DNA of 64,000 nt from Microglena sp. YARC (lineage: Eukaryota > Chlorophyta > Chlorophyceae > Chlamydomonadales > Chlamydomonadaceae): contig CM039465.1 of NCBI GenBank assembly GCA_022414725.1, forward strand, positions 36,880,935 through 36,944,934, read 5' to 3'. Position 1 is the stretch's first letter; each line of letters begins with the position of its first letter. A model generated the notes under the pieces. It searched no databases and was not told the origin of the DNA. It worked only from the letters and a program-made list of their open reading frames with translations. Below are positions 20,220 to 29,800 of the stretch, in pieces. The position numbers and the translations under genes are program-made.

Positions 20220-21624
20220 ATAGACCTTGGTCTACGTCTACTTCTTTGAATCCTATATCTGTCATGTCTTCTTTAACCTTGAGGTACCACTGGCGAGAAG
20301 CTTGTTTGAGACCATAAAGGCATTTCCACATACGGCAGACCCTGTGGTCCTGTTCGAATCCTGGTGGTTGGGTGCAGTACAGTTCTTCTTCAACTATTCC
20401 ATTGAGGAAGGCTGTGGAAACGTCTAACTGTGCTAGGTATGCCTTGGGGTTTGCTGCCATTGAGAGGATGTAACGAATGGTAGCATGTTTGGCCACTGGT
20501 GCAAAAACTTCATCATAGTCCATGCCTGGGCGTTGGGCATACCCTTTGGCAACTAGTCTTGCTTTGTACCTTACAATTTCACCATCAACTGACTGTTTGG
20601 TGTCAAAGAACCACTTGGTTCCTATGGCTTTTGCTCCTGTTGGGAGTTCTGAGAGGGACCAGGTGTTCATCTGTGCAAGTGCTGCTAGTTCTTCTTGCAT
20701 AGCAGCTTTCCATTCTTTGGCCTGGGGGGCAGAGAGGGCTTCTCTTTCATTCTTGGGAATGATAACTTGGTCTGCAGCTAAGAAGGCTAGAAAGTTTGGG
20801 GAGTGTCTTTCTCTGCCAGTTCGTCTAGGTTCAACTAGGGTTGGGTCTACCTCTGGGGGTGGGGAAATATCAGGGCTAGGAGGTGTGGGTTCAGGTAGCT
20901 CCTGGCGTGGTGGAGATGGGGGGTTAGGGGGATTTTCAATTTCTTGAGGGATGTGTTCATCTCCTTGTTCTACCGGTTGGTTATGAGGTGTACTGGCTGC
21001 TGGTGTGAGAGTGGATGCTGGTGGAGTGAAAGTCGGCTGGTACACTGTTTCTGGGTTAGAGGAGAGGTTGTCTGGTAGTCCCCATGCTTGCGGGTTGGTC
21101 TGATATTTAGCTTGTCTGGCAAGGATGTACTCTCTTTCTATGAGTTCAGATTGGGTGGGGATAGCAGGGGCAGGTGGTGTAGGGTCATCTTCATCAATTG
21201 CAATAGGGATATCGTCTTCATAGTTTCCTAGTACCACAGCGTCTGCACCTGGGAATCCTTTTTGACCTGCCAGGTTTTCAAATTCATTGAAAGTAATATC
21301 TCTGGCATCAAAAAATTTGTGTGAGGAGTCTACTACTCTGTAGGCTTTTCTTGAGTCTGAGTATCCAATGAGCCTAGTGATCTTGGCTGAGGGTGAGAAT
21401 TTGAAATCCCTTGATTTGGGTGGGACATGTACATATGCTGTGCATCCAATAGTCCTGAGGTGATATATCTTAGGTTTGATACCATGGAATAAATAGTTCA
21501 TATGGTGTTTTATTGGATTCAGAGGTTGGTGAGAGGTTTCTGAGGATACTTGCATTTTTGACCATTTCTGCCCAGTACCTGTTGGGGAATTTAGATGAGA
21601 GGAGAAGGGCTGTGGACCTGTCAT
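20161..21624 (-). CDS. Copia integrase C-terminal region and reverse transcriptase N-terminal part
   Basis: The useful frame starts after the break near 21,500 with GIKPKIYHLRTIGC, the conserved Copia integrase C-terminal block. A Pro/Ser-rich linker follows, then RT motifs AIGTKWFFDTK, RYKARLVAKGYAQRPGMDY, VFAPVAKHATIR, LDVSTAFLNG and CLYGLKQASRQWY. It ends at a frame break near 20,180 just before the WVDD motif. The product would be part of the Gag-Pol polyprotein. Confidence 0.9.
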   Translation of the reverse strand: MTGPQPFSSHLNSPTGTGQKWSKMQVSSETSHQPLNPIKHHMNYLFHGIKPKIYHLRTIGCTAYVHVPPKSRDFKFSPSAKITRLIGYSDSRKAYRVVDSSHKFFDARDITFNEFENLAGQKGFPGADAVVLGNYEDDIPIAIDEDDPTPPAPAIPTQSELIEREYILARQAKYQTNPQAWGLPDNLSSNPETVYQPTFTPPASTLTPAASTPHNQPVEQGDEHIPQEIENPPNPPSPPRQELPEPTPPSPDISPPPEVDPTLVEPRRTGRERHSPNFLAFLAADQVIIPKNEREALSAPQAKEWKAAMQEELAALAQMNTWSLSELPTGAKAIGTKWFFDTKQSVDGEIVRYKARLVAKGYAQRPGMDYDEVFAPVAKHATIRYILSMAANPKAYLAQLDVSTAFLNGIVEEELYCTQPPGFEQDHRVCRMWKCLYGLKQASRQWYLKVKEDMTDIGFKEVDVDQGLFVLPISANKPIIWVHTPLG

Positions 21625-22192
21625 GCAGGGTTCTGTTCAGGCGCTCTGCTGCACCATTTGTAGAAGGGTTGCCTGGAACTGTGAAGTTGAGGGTGATTCC
21701 TTTTCTCTTGCACCAATTTTTGAATTTGTTGCAAATGTATTCTGATCCATTGTCCGCAAAAAATGGTTCAATTTTGATTTGGTGAGGGACTTCATACCGT
21801 TCCAGCTCAGTGATTGTAGCATTGGCTACTGCATCCTTGGTTTTGTGAAATGTGACAATGGAGTATTTGGAGTAATCATCTAAAATGCCTTGGAAGTAGA
21901 GGCTGCCATTCAGACTAGGAACTTTCATCTTTCCACTCATGTCAATGTGAATGATTCCCATGGATCTGGTGGCTCTGGTGTGAGATGTGGGGTAGGGGTT
22001 TTTGTCCATCTTAGATAGAATGCAGATCTCACAGGTTTGCTTACTCATTTTCCTAAATGCAGATGAGGTGATGTCGTTTCCAATGACCATGTCTTCTGAG
22101 GCCATTCTTGCTAAAGAGCTGTATGCTAGGTGTCCTAATCGGATGTGTTGAAGTTCAGCTGTCATAGGTGTCTTTCTGGAGACAGCTGCCAT
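21470..22192 (-). CDS. Copia GAG-pre-integrase and integrase catalytic core
   Basis: LQHIRLGHLAYSSLARM with CEIC forms the HHCC-like zinc-binding region. The DDE catalytic residues appear as IHIDMSGK (D), FFADNGSEY (D) and NGAAERLNRT (E). It runs into a wrong-frame end PYELFIPWYQT, where PYELF-HGIKP is expected, marking a frameshift near 21,490-21,510. It would catalyse insertion of element cDNA. Confidence 0.92.
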   Translation of the reverse strand: MAAVSRKTPMTAELQHIRLGHLAYSSLARMASEDMVIGNDITSSAFRKMSKQTCEICILSKMDKNPYPTSHTRATRSMGIIHIDMSGKMKVPSLNGSLYFQGILDDYSKYSIVTFHKTKDAVANATITELERYEVPHQIKIEPFFADNGSEYICNKFKNWCKRKGITLNFTVPGNPSTNGAAERLNRTLHDRSTALLLSSKFPNRYWAEMVKNASILRNLSPTSESNKTPYELFIPWYQT

Positions 22193-22517
22193 TGCTACAG
22201 CTGTGGTGTATTCTGATCCTCTATGAGTGTAAGGATCATGTTTTGACTACAGGGACTAGTACAAGGAGCCGTCTTTTGGATCCTGAGATGATGACTTTGT
22301 TATTGATGGTCATGGTGCCTTTGTCAGACGTGAACTTGATTTCCATGTTGGGTACATTTTTGATGGCTGATGCCATTGAGAACAAGTTGGGTGTGTTTTT
22401 GTCTGAGTTAAGGTGGACATTGAGAAGGTTGTGAAGTTTCCCATTTTCTCCTCTGATGAGGTCTGTGCCAGACTTTGTAATGCAAGTGTGGCCAGAGGCG
22501 TGAGGACTTTTATGGAT

Positions 22518-22763
22518 CTATGTCTTTTGTGTCATAGAGATAGGCTGGCATCTTCCAGTCATGTGAGAGGTTGCACCTGTGTCCATGATCCAGTTTTTGT
22601 ATATGCTGCGTGTGCTGCGTGTGGTAGCTTTAAAGGCATACTGGGTGCATGGTTTATTGTCTGGCTCTGGTTGGTTGGGACTTGTGCTGGCTTGAAGGGA
22701 TAAAATGGAATCCTTATCCTTGGGAGGGTAAAGTCCATTTTGTTGAGCGTGGGTATGGCACAA
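22518..22763 (-). CDS. Copia aspartic protease N-terminal part
   Basis: WIMDTGATSHMTG contains the DTGA catalytic motif of retropepsin-type Copia proteases, preceded by a Pro/Asn-rich Gag tail. No CCHC zinc knuckle is visible before it, so the Gag C-terminus is deleted or rearranged. The frame closes after MTQKT. The ~330 bp to the integrase frame contain more stops, so protease and integrase are not joined as assembled. Confidence 0.8.
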   Translation of the reverse strand: MCHTHAQQNGLYPPKDKDSILSLQASTSPNQPEPDNKPCTQYAFKATTRSTRSIYKNWIMDTGATSHMTGRCQPISMTQKT

Positions 22764-22919
22764 CGCTCAAGGTCTTGCAGGGATCTATGTTTTCAAAAAT
22801 ACCAGTCTGCATATACATCTCTGAGCCAATACAACAAGTCTATGTGCCTGAAGTCTTTGTACTGTAGTCTGAGAGCAGGGGACATGTGGTGCATCGATGT
22901 AAGATTCTAGATCTAAGAT

Positions 22920-22991
22920 TTAGTCAGAGTGGGGGGGCTCTTCTACTCTCTTACTCCATAACTTAATGTCCCTAGAGATGTCTTGAGCCAT
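22920..22991 (-). pseudogene. Copia gag N-terminal remnant
   Basis: An ATG at 22991 opens MAQDISRDIKLWSKRVEEPP, ending at an early stop 24 codons on. Its position between the primer-binding region and protease suggests it is the start of a truncated gag. The 22.76-22.92 kb stretch holds no continuation. Confidence 0.45.
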
Positions 22992-23049
22992 GGTGAAACT
23001 CTGTGCGTTAGACCCGACGTGGATAATTCATTTGAGAACTGGCTGGGAC

Positions 23050-23340
23050 GAAACTCGTAGTAGAGAAAGGGGGGGGGGGGGGGGGGGGGGGGGGGGGTGG
23101 GGGGGGGGGGGGGGGTACAGTTTGGGCAATTGCAGGGGCTCCGGTGAGGTAAGGGGATGAGCGGGAGGGGAGGAGAGGCGGAGATGGCGTGACCAGTGGG
23201 GAGGAGGGGGGGGGGGGGGGGGGTGGTCGGGGGGGGGGGGGGGGGGGGTGGGGGGAAGGGCGGGGGGGGGGGGGGGTGGGGGGGGGGAGGGGGGGTGGGG
23301 GTGGGGGGGGGGGGGGGGGGGGGGGGGGAGGTCTCCAGCG
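23050..23340. repeat. Poly-G and GGGGTGGG tracts
   Basis: Several G runs of 10-35 nt, broken by T, A or C, on the plus strand inside the 5' leader of the Copia element. Another run of about 38 G is at 24318-24356. Run lengths are probably unreliable. Confidence 0.85.
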
Positions 23341-23530
23341 GGGTGCCTACGAATCAGAGAAGATTACTGCAACTCAGATCCTTTTCCTTCGGTTGTTGGT
23401 GGCGGCAGACTGTAGAAGGCACATGCAGGTGGCCGGGAGTCGGGATCTACGGACAGGAGTAAAGCAGGCATTGATGCGCTCAAGTCTGTTGCAGTGGACA
23501 CGGGACGGGCGTGACTGAGCGCATAACCTT

Positions 23531-23798
23531 TAGGCTATTCCCCGGAGTATTATAATCGTGAGTGACTGAACAAGGGAATGCGAAGGCGCTGAGCCTTACA
23601 TCGTGATGCTTGTCAAGCGACAAAGGGGAAGTATATGAAGGGAAGGGCGACAAGTACTGGTCAGGGTACTCGCACGCCAAGGTAGATGCCGGCCACTAGC
23701 GGGCGGAAGGCACCATACTATGGAAAGCTTCCAGGCGGAAGGCCTGGCGCTTCGCAAGACACTTTAGGCTGAGTCCGGGAGAATCCGGTCTATACACA
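23531..23798 (-). repeat. 5' LTR of the Copia element
   Basis: On the minus strand it starts TGTGTATAGACCGGATTCTC and matches the 3' LTR apart from many small indels. The next bases downstream (GGTTATGCGCTCAGTC) resemble a tRNA primer-binding site. Confidence 0.8.
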
Positions 23799-23803
23799 AC
23801 AAC

Positions 23804-24300
23804 GGTATAGAAAAACCCGATCCGGCGAATAGGAAACCTAATCCAAACAAATGAATACACCAAAGAAACTACTGAATGTAACCAGAAAAAAAAAATGACC
23901 CTAAGGAGAAGCGGTCCATGTCCATGCATTCGGACAACCGCCAGAACACAGCAGGATCAAGGGGCTTGGTGAAGGGGTCCCCGCACAGTTTGTCCTTAGT
24001 GTTACAAGGCAATCTCCTGAAAGCTGCTCCTGTTTCCCCCCTAGCTTCAAGTTCCCAGCGAGGGCATAGCTGATAAGCTTGATGGGCTGCAGTTTATTGG
24101 CATGCCCCGATGCGTCTGCTTATGGTACCAAACGAGCGAACTCTTGGTTCTGACGTTTGGCGGGGTGGGAAAAGGGTCCGGCTTGCGAATGGCTATGCTA
24201 CCATGCTCCCTTGGGTCTTATTCCCTTGCCCTTCTTATGACTCGGTCAACCTGAAAGGGCACGCATTTTAATTCCTACAACGCTGTGTCCGTTTCCCCCA
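23804..24300 (-). mobile_element. Outer LTR element: end of a second Copia-like pol and LTR start
   Basis: The minus strand from about 23,990 reads KDKLCGDPFTKPLDPAVFW, which resembles the (A)D-x-x-TKPL end of Copia RNase H. It is followed by the sequence homologous to the 6.5-kb LTR-like fragment (GATCGGGTTTTTCTATACCG). No longer frame is intact. This suggests the nested Copia landed in the 3' LTR of another Copia-like element. Confidence 0.45.
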
Positions 24301-24314
24301 GGATCAAGCTGCTC

Positions 24315-24356
<42 letters not shown>

Positions 24357-24359
24357 CGT

Positions 24360-25930
24360 ACAGCATGGGGTCGGTTGGTTTTGGCTGTTGATGTAGATTG
24401 GTGGTTGTGGCCATCTGCCACTCAACTGCCAGTGTGATGGTGATCATGAAACAGTGCACGAATGACAAGCCACATAATGTGAATGGGGGCGGAAAATGAG
24501 TGGGTTGGGTGACCCTCCAAAAGTCATTCAATTTCATTGGGGGGTCGTGGGGAGGGAGGAGGCCCCCGGAGAGGCCTACCGTCGTACGCACGGGCACACT
24601 GCTCTAGTCTTCCCGAAAAGTTAGGCCAGCGTTAGAGTCGAGTCTAAACCCCTCCGAAAACATATCTTAAGCCGACCCTACCCACCAGATTGGACAAGCC
24701 TGTTAACACACACACACGGATTAATTGTAACTTGGGAGTTCGGGCAAGGGAAGTCTCTGTGAAAACCAGAGAGAGGGATGACACGGGACGGCCGACCCAG
24801 AGAAAATGGGGTTTGGCTGTTGAAGAACCTAGCTGGTCATTGCGTGCGCGAGCTGCCCCCATAGGTCTCTACTCTGGTCGGAGGCGAACCAGGACAATTT
24901 GAAACCCACAACAGTCGAAGCTCTCTTCCCCCAAGTACCCGTTTCTTGCCTCCCAATCTTTTAAGTTCGAACTGGAAGTGGGTGGGTGGGTTGAGCATGG
25001 CGTGGGGTAGTAAGATATCGCTAGCACCCTGCTCGCCAATGACTTACTAGGCGGACTTGGGCGCGAAGCGTGGGCCGCAGCTGCGCTGAACCCCTGGTTC
25101 GATTTTGAGGGGCAGATTTTGGGCAACAAACGAAGAGGGGGTGTTTTCTTTCGGGCAGGCTGGTGGGGACTTTCGTTCACCCTGGGCTGGGCTGCTGACA
25201 TTAGAATCTCTGCTCGACATGGGGAGGATATAGGCCAGGACATGGGCAGGATCAGAAGGGCAGAGAATTTGCCCCACAAGCACAAGAATATCTCCGTTCT
25301 CCCTCTGATCCACTTTACTAGCTTGGCAGGCTCTGTTGGAAGACCGGTGGGTGGATTGTGTGCTAGATGGCTCGACTTCTAGAATTTGCTTGTATTGATG
25401 CTGGCAGTTCCCCCCCCCCCCCCATCTCTATTGGACTTTGAGAGGCTAGAAACATTTTTTTGTGCGCTTCATGGTTACACCAGGTGAATAAAAAAACTAG
25501 CATGTTTTCTCGTTCCAATCTAACATCATTATACTGTAAATGTTTGTCCGCATGTGAGGCTAAGGTGCGAGGCCAACAATTTTGTTAGGCCATTGCTCAA
25601 CCCACTGTTAATGTACAACACACTCGCTGTTGCATGGCCAAGATTCTGCAGTTGCAGCAGATTCTTTCAAGGGTAGCCCTGATTCATATTCACAAAACAA
25701 AAAAAAAAACCCTTTCTTTCATCGGGGGCCGGTACGATATAGAGAGACCCTGAGATATATAGACTATTATAGTAGACTGCAGAATGTTATGACAGAGATT
25801 CTGGAGATATGAATGAATGATAAAATGAATTGTCCCTTTGGAGTGACATGAACATTGGTCTTGAGTGCACAAAGCATACAAACAAAAACCAACCCGTTCA
25901 CAAGGTACCACAAGAAATGAATTTCCCACC
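24360..25930. other. No supported gene
   Basis: Mixed-composition sequence with a (CA)n at 24707, a C run at 25411 and an A run at 25700. Several open frames of 60-138 codons overlap on both strands without recognisable motifs or splice structure. Confidence 0.4.
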
Positions 25931-25978
25931 CCTCACTTCCCTCCCATACCCCGACTGTTTATTAATATATATACACAT

Positions 25979-26116
25979 AGCAGCTTCTAGGCAGCTCCCC
26001 TAGCTTATATACAGCCAAACAAGCTCACGCCTTGAAGTGACTAATCAAGTTTCTGAATGCGAACAATAGAGGATGCCAGCCCAGTGGCTGGCCCATGGAG
26101 CTGCCTAGAAGCTGCT
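25979..26116. mobile_element. Foldback/MITE-like element with perfect 20-bp inverted ends
   Basis: Left end AGCAGCTTCTAGGCAGCTCC (25979-25998) is exactly reverse-complemented at 26097-26116. The interior contains CCCAGTGGCTGGC. Related ends occur at 15600, 42607-42760, 53362-53564, 54006 and 56480. Confidence 0.75.
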
Positions 26117-26454
26117 GACTACTTACCAAAATATAACAATTAAAAGGTCCCCCCCCTCGTGGTAAAGGGAGCAGCCGAAAAACTAATACATGATCAGTGT
26201 CTCTTGTTAGGGCCCTTTGTGGGCCGTGAACACCGCACGAATACGTCGCCCTTAAGAGAGCCTCCCGAGAATGCATTTGCAGGCACTTGATATATAGATA
26301 TTGAGACTACTGGCGTCCCCTGGGACCGAACCTTTGCTCCGCACACTTACCCACGCCAGAGCAGCAGGCGCTACCTGAATTAGGCTGTGGTGCTATCTGT
26401 ATCTGGTGATCTGTATTCCTTGTTATCCTGTATTTCTGTATCTGTATCTTGAGG

Positions 26455-27045
26455 GCAGAGATTGTGAGAGAGTGTAGAGAGAGTGAGGAGAGTGTGAGAG
26501 AGTGTGAAGCGAGTGTATGGAGAGAGGTTGGAGAGAGAAGTGTGTAGAGAATGTTGAGAGAAGTGAGCAGGCAGAGTAGAGAGAGAGTGAGAGAGTGACG
26601 TGTAGAGAGGTGAAAGAGAGATTGAGAGAGGTGATGAGAGACGTTGAGAGAGAGTGTGGAGAGAAGTAAGCGAGAGAGTGAAGAGAGTGCGAGAAGAGTT
26701 GAGAGAGAGTGAGAGAGAGTATAGGAGAAGAGTGAGAGAGAGTGGAAGAGTGAGAGAGAGTGAGAGAAGTGAGAGAGGTGAGAAGAGTGAAGGAGATACA
26801 GGCACGAGAGTGAGCAGAGAGTATGAGAGATGAGAGAGAGTGAGAGATGTGAGAGAGAGTGAAGAGAGTGAGAGAGAGTGAGAAGAGAGTAAGAGAAGTG
26901 AGGAGAGAGTGAGAGAGGAGTGAGAGAAGAGTGAGAAGAGTGCGTAGGAGTGAAGAGAGTGGAGAGAGAGTGAGAGAGAGTGAGAGGAAGGTGAGAGAGC
27001 GTGGAGAGAGTGAGAGAGATGAGAGTGAAGGTAACTCCAGGTACC
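26455..27045. repeat. GAGAGTGAGA-type low-complexity tract
   Basis: An irregular GA-rich purine tract (GAGAGAGTGAGAGAG with single-base irregularities) running up to the assembly gap. The Ser/Leu/His-rich minus-strand ORF across it is an artefact. Confidence 0.9.
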
Positions 27046-27075
27046 TTTAATGGGCTATTCTCTGGGCTTAAATAA

Positions 27076-28075
27076 NNNNNNNNNNNNNNNNNNNNNNNNN
27101 NNNNNNNNNNNNNNNNNNNNNNNNNNNNNNNNNNNNNNNNNNNNNNNNNNNNNNNNNNNNNNNNNNNNNNNNNNNNNNNNNNNNNNNNNNNNNNNNNNNN
27201 NNNNNNNNNNNNNNNNNNNNNNNNNNNNNNNNNNNNNNNNNNNNNNNNNNNNNNNNNNNNNNNNNNNNNNNNNNNNNNNNNNNNNNNNNNNNNNNNNNNN
27301 NNNNNNNNNNNNNNNNNNNNNNNNNNNNNNNNNNNNNNNNNNNNNNNNNNNNNNNNNNNNNNNNNNNNNNNNNNNNNNNNNNNNNNNNNNNNNNNNNNNN
27401 NNNNNNNNNNNNNNNNNNNNNNNNNNNNNNNNNNNNNNNNNNNNNNNNNNNNNNNNNNNNNNNNNNNNNNNNNNNNNNNNNNNNNNNNNNNNNNNNNNNN
27501 NNNNNNNNNNNNNNNNNNNNNNNNNNNNNNNNNNNNNNNNNNNNNNNNNNNNNNNNNNNNNNNNNNNNNNNNNNNNNNNNNNNNNNNNNNNNNNNNNNNN
27601 NNNNNNNNNNNNNNNNNNNNNNNNNNNNNNNNNNNNNNNNNNNNNNNNNNNNNNNNNNNNNNNNNNNNNNNNNNNNNNNNNNNNNNNNNNNNNNNNNNNN
27701 NNNNNNNNNNNNNNNNNNNNNNNNNNNNNNNNNNNNNNNNNNNNNNNNNNNNNNNNNNNNNNNNNNNNNNNNNNNNNNNNNNNNNNNNNNNNNNNNNNNN
27801 NNNNNNNNNNNNNNNNNNNNNNNNNNNNNNNNNNNNNNNNNNNNNNNNNNNNNNNNNNNNNNNNNNNNNNNNNNNNNNNNNNNNNNNNNNNNNNNNNNNN
27901 NNNNNNNNNNNNNNNNNNNNNNNNNNNNNNNNNNNNNNNNNNNNNNNNNNNNNNNNNNNNNNNNNNNNNNNNNNNNNNNNNNNNNNNNNNNNNNNNNNNN
28001 NNNNNNNNNNNNNNNNNNNNNNNNNNNNNNNNNNNNNNNNNNNNNNNNNNNNNNNNNNNNNNNNNNNNNNNNNNN
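27076..28075. other. Assembly gap of exactly 1,000 N
   Basis: Every base from 27076 to 28075 is N. The round length suggests a placeholder. The true distance is unknown, and the satellite may begin inside the gap. Confidence 0.99.
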
Positions 28076-28078
28076 ATT

Positions 28079-29763
28079 GGCACCCCTCCAAAATGTCAAA
28101 TTGGACCGAAAACGGAGTGACAAAACAGAAGTAGGGATCAACAGCCCTAAATCATGATTGATAAAACGAAACAGGGATTGGCACCTCAAATCATGATTAC
28201 AAAACGAAGAAGTAGGAATCAACAGCCCTAAATCAATGATTGATAAACGGCGAAACAGGGATTGGCAACCTCCAAATCATGATGACCAAAACGAAGTAGG
28301 GATCCAACAGGCCCTTAAATCATGATTGATTAAAACGAAAACAGGGATTGGCGACCTCCAAATCATGATTGACAAAAACGAAGTAGGGGAGGCAACAGCC
28401 CTAATCATGATTGATAAAACGAAACAGGGAATGATTGGCACCCCGAAATCCATTGATTGACAAAAACGAAGTAGGGATCAACAAGCCCTTAAATCATGAT
28501 TGATAAAACGAAACAGGGATGGCACCTCCAAATCATGATTGAACAAAACGGAAGTAGGATCAACAGCCCTAAATCATGATGATAAAACGAAACAGGGGAT
28601 TGGCACCTCCAAATTCATGATTGACAAAACGAAGTAGGGATTCAAACAAGCCCTAAATCATGATTGATAAAACGAAACCAGGGATTTGAGGCACCTCCCA
28701 AAAAATCATGATTGACAAAACGAAGTAGGGATCACACAGCCCTAAATCATGATTGATTAAAACGAAACAGGATTGGCACCTGCCAAATTGTGTGAACAAA
28801 ACGAAGTAGGGATCAACAGCCCTAAATTCATCATTGATTGATAAAGGACGAAACAGGGATTGGGGCACCTCCAAATCATGGATTGACAAAACGAAGTAGG
28901 GATCAACAGCCCTAAAATCAATGATTGATAAAACGAAACAGGGATACCTCCAAATGAGCAGTGAGCAAAAACGAAGTAGCCACGAATCTAACAGCCCTAA
29001 TCATGATTGATAGCAGAACCAGGCGATGATCCCAAATCATGATTGACAAAACGAAGGTAGGGATGCAACAGCCCTAATCATGATTGAGTAATAACGATAA
29101 CAGGGATTGGCACCTCCAATATCATGATTGACAAAACGAAGTAGGGAATGCACAGCCCTCAAATTGTCATGATTGATAAAACGAAAACAGGGATTGCACC
29201 TCCAAATTGTGAAAGTGACAAAACGAAGTAGGGATAAACAACAGCCCTAAATCATGATTGATAAAACGAAACAGGGATTGGCAACCTCCAAATTCATGAT
29301 TTGACAAAACGAAGTAGGGGATCAACAGCCCTAAATCATGAATTGATAAAAAGAACGTAGGGAACTGATAGGGGATTGCACCTCCAAATTGTGAGTGACA
29401 AAACGAAGTAGGGGATCAACAGCCCTAAATCATGAATAGATAGATAAAACGAAACAGGGATTGGCACCTCCAAATCATGATTGACAAAAAACGAAGTAGG
29501 GGATCAACAGCCCTAAATCATGATTGTATAAAACGAAACAGGATTGGCAGCCGCGAGATTCCAATTGACAAAACGAAGTAGGGATCAACACCCTAAATCA
29601 TGATGAGAAAGAACAAAAGGGATTGGCACCTTTCCAAATGTGATGACAAAAACGAGTAGGGATCAAATACAGCCCTAAATCATGTTGATAAAAACGAAAC
29701 AGATGGCACCTTTATATTATTTATTATTATTTCTCTTTTTAAGATTTTCTATTTTTATATTAT

Positions 29764-29800
<37 letters not shown>

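Larger units (their letters stand above)
18324..23798 (-). mobile_element. Ty1/Copia LTR retrotransposon, nested, degenerate
   Basis: The element runs right to left. It is flanked by the 5-bp duplication GTTGT (plus-strand ACAAC at 18319-18323 and 23799-23803). It has similar terminal repeats at both ends, a primer-binding-like GGTTATGCGCTCAG after the 5' LTR and a polypurine tract GGGGGGGA before the 3' LTR. Internal order is gag remnant, protease, integrase, reverse transcriptase, RNase H, which is diagnostic of Copia. Reading-frame breaks near 21.5 and 20.2 kb and a shortened gag make it inactive as assembled. LTR differences are mostly 1-nt indels, so sequencing error could account for some breaks. 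Confidence 0.9.

Noticed and set aside
24869..25285. 138-codon minus-strand ORF
   Set aside because: Competing open frames on both strands, with no motif and no splice-site support.
26307..28222. Very long ORFs on both strands across 27-28 kb
   Set aside because: They run through 1,000 N and GA-rich low-complexity sequence.
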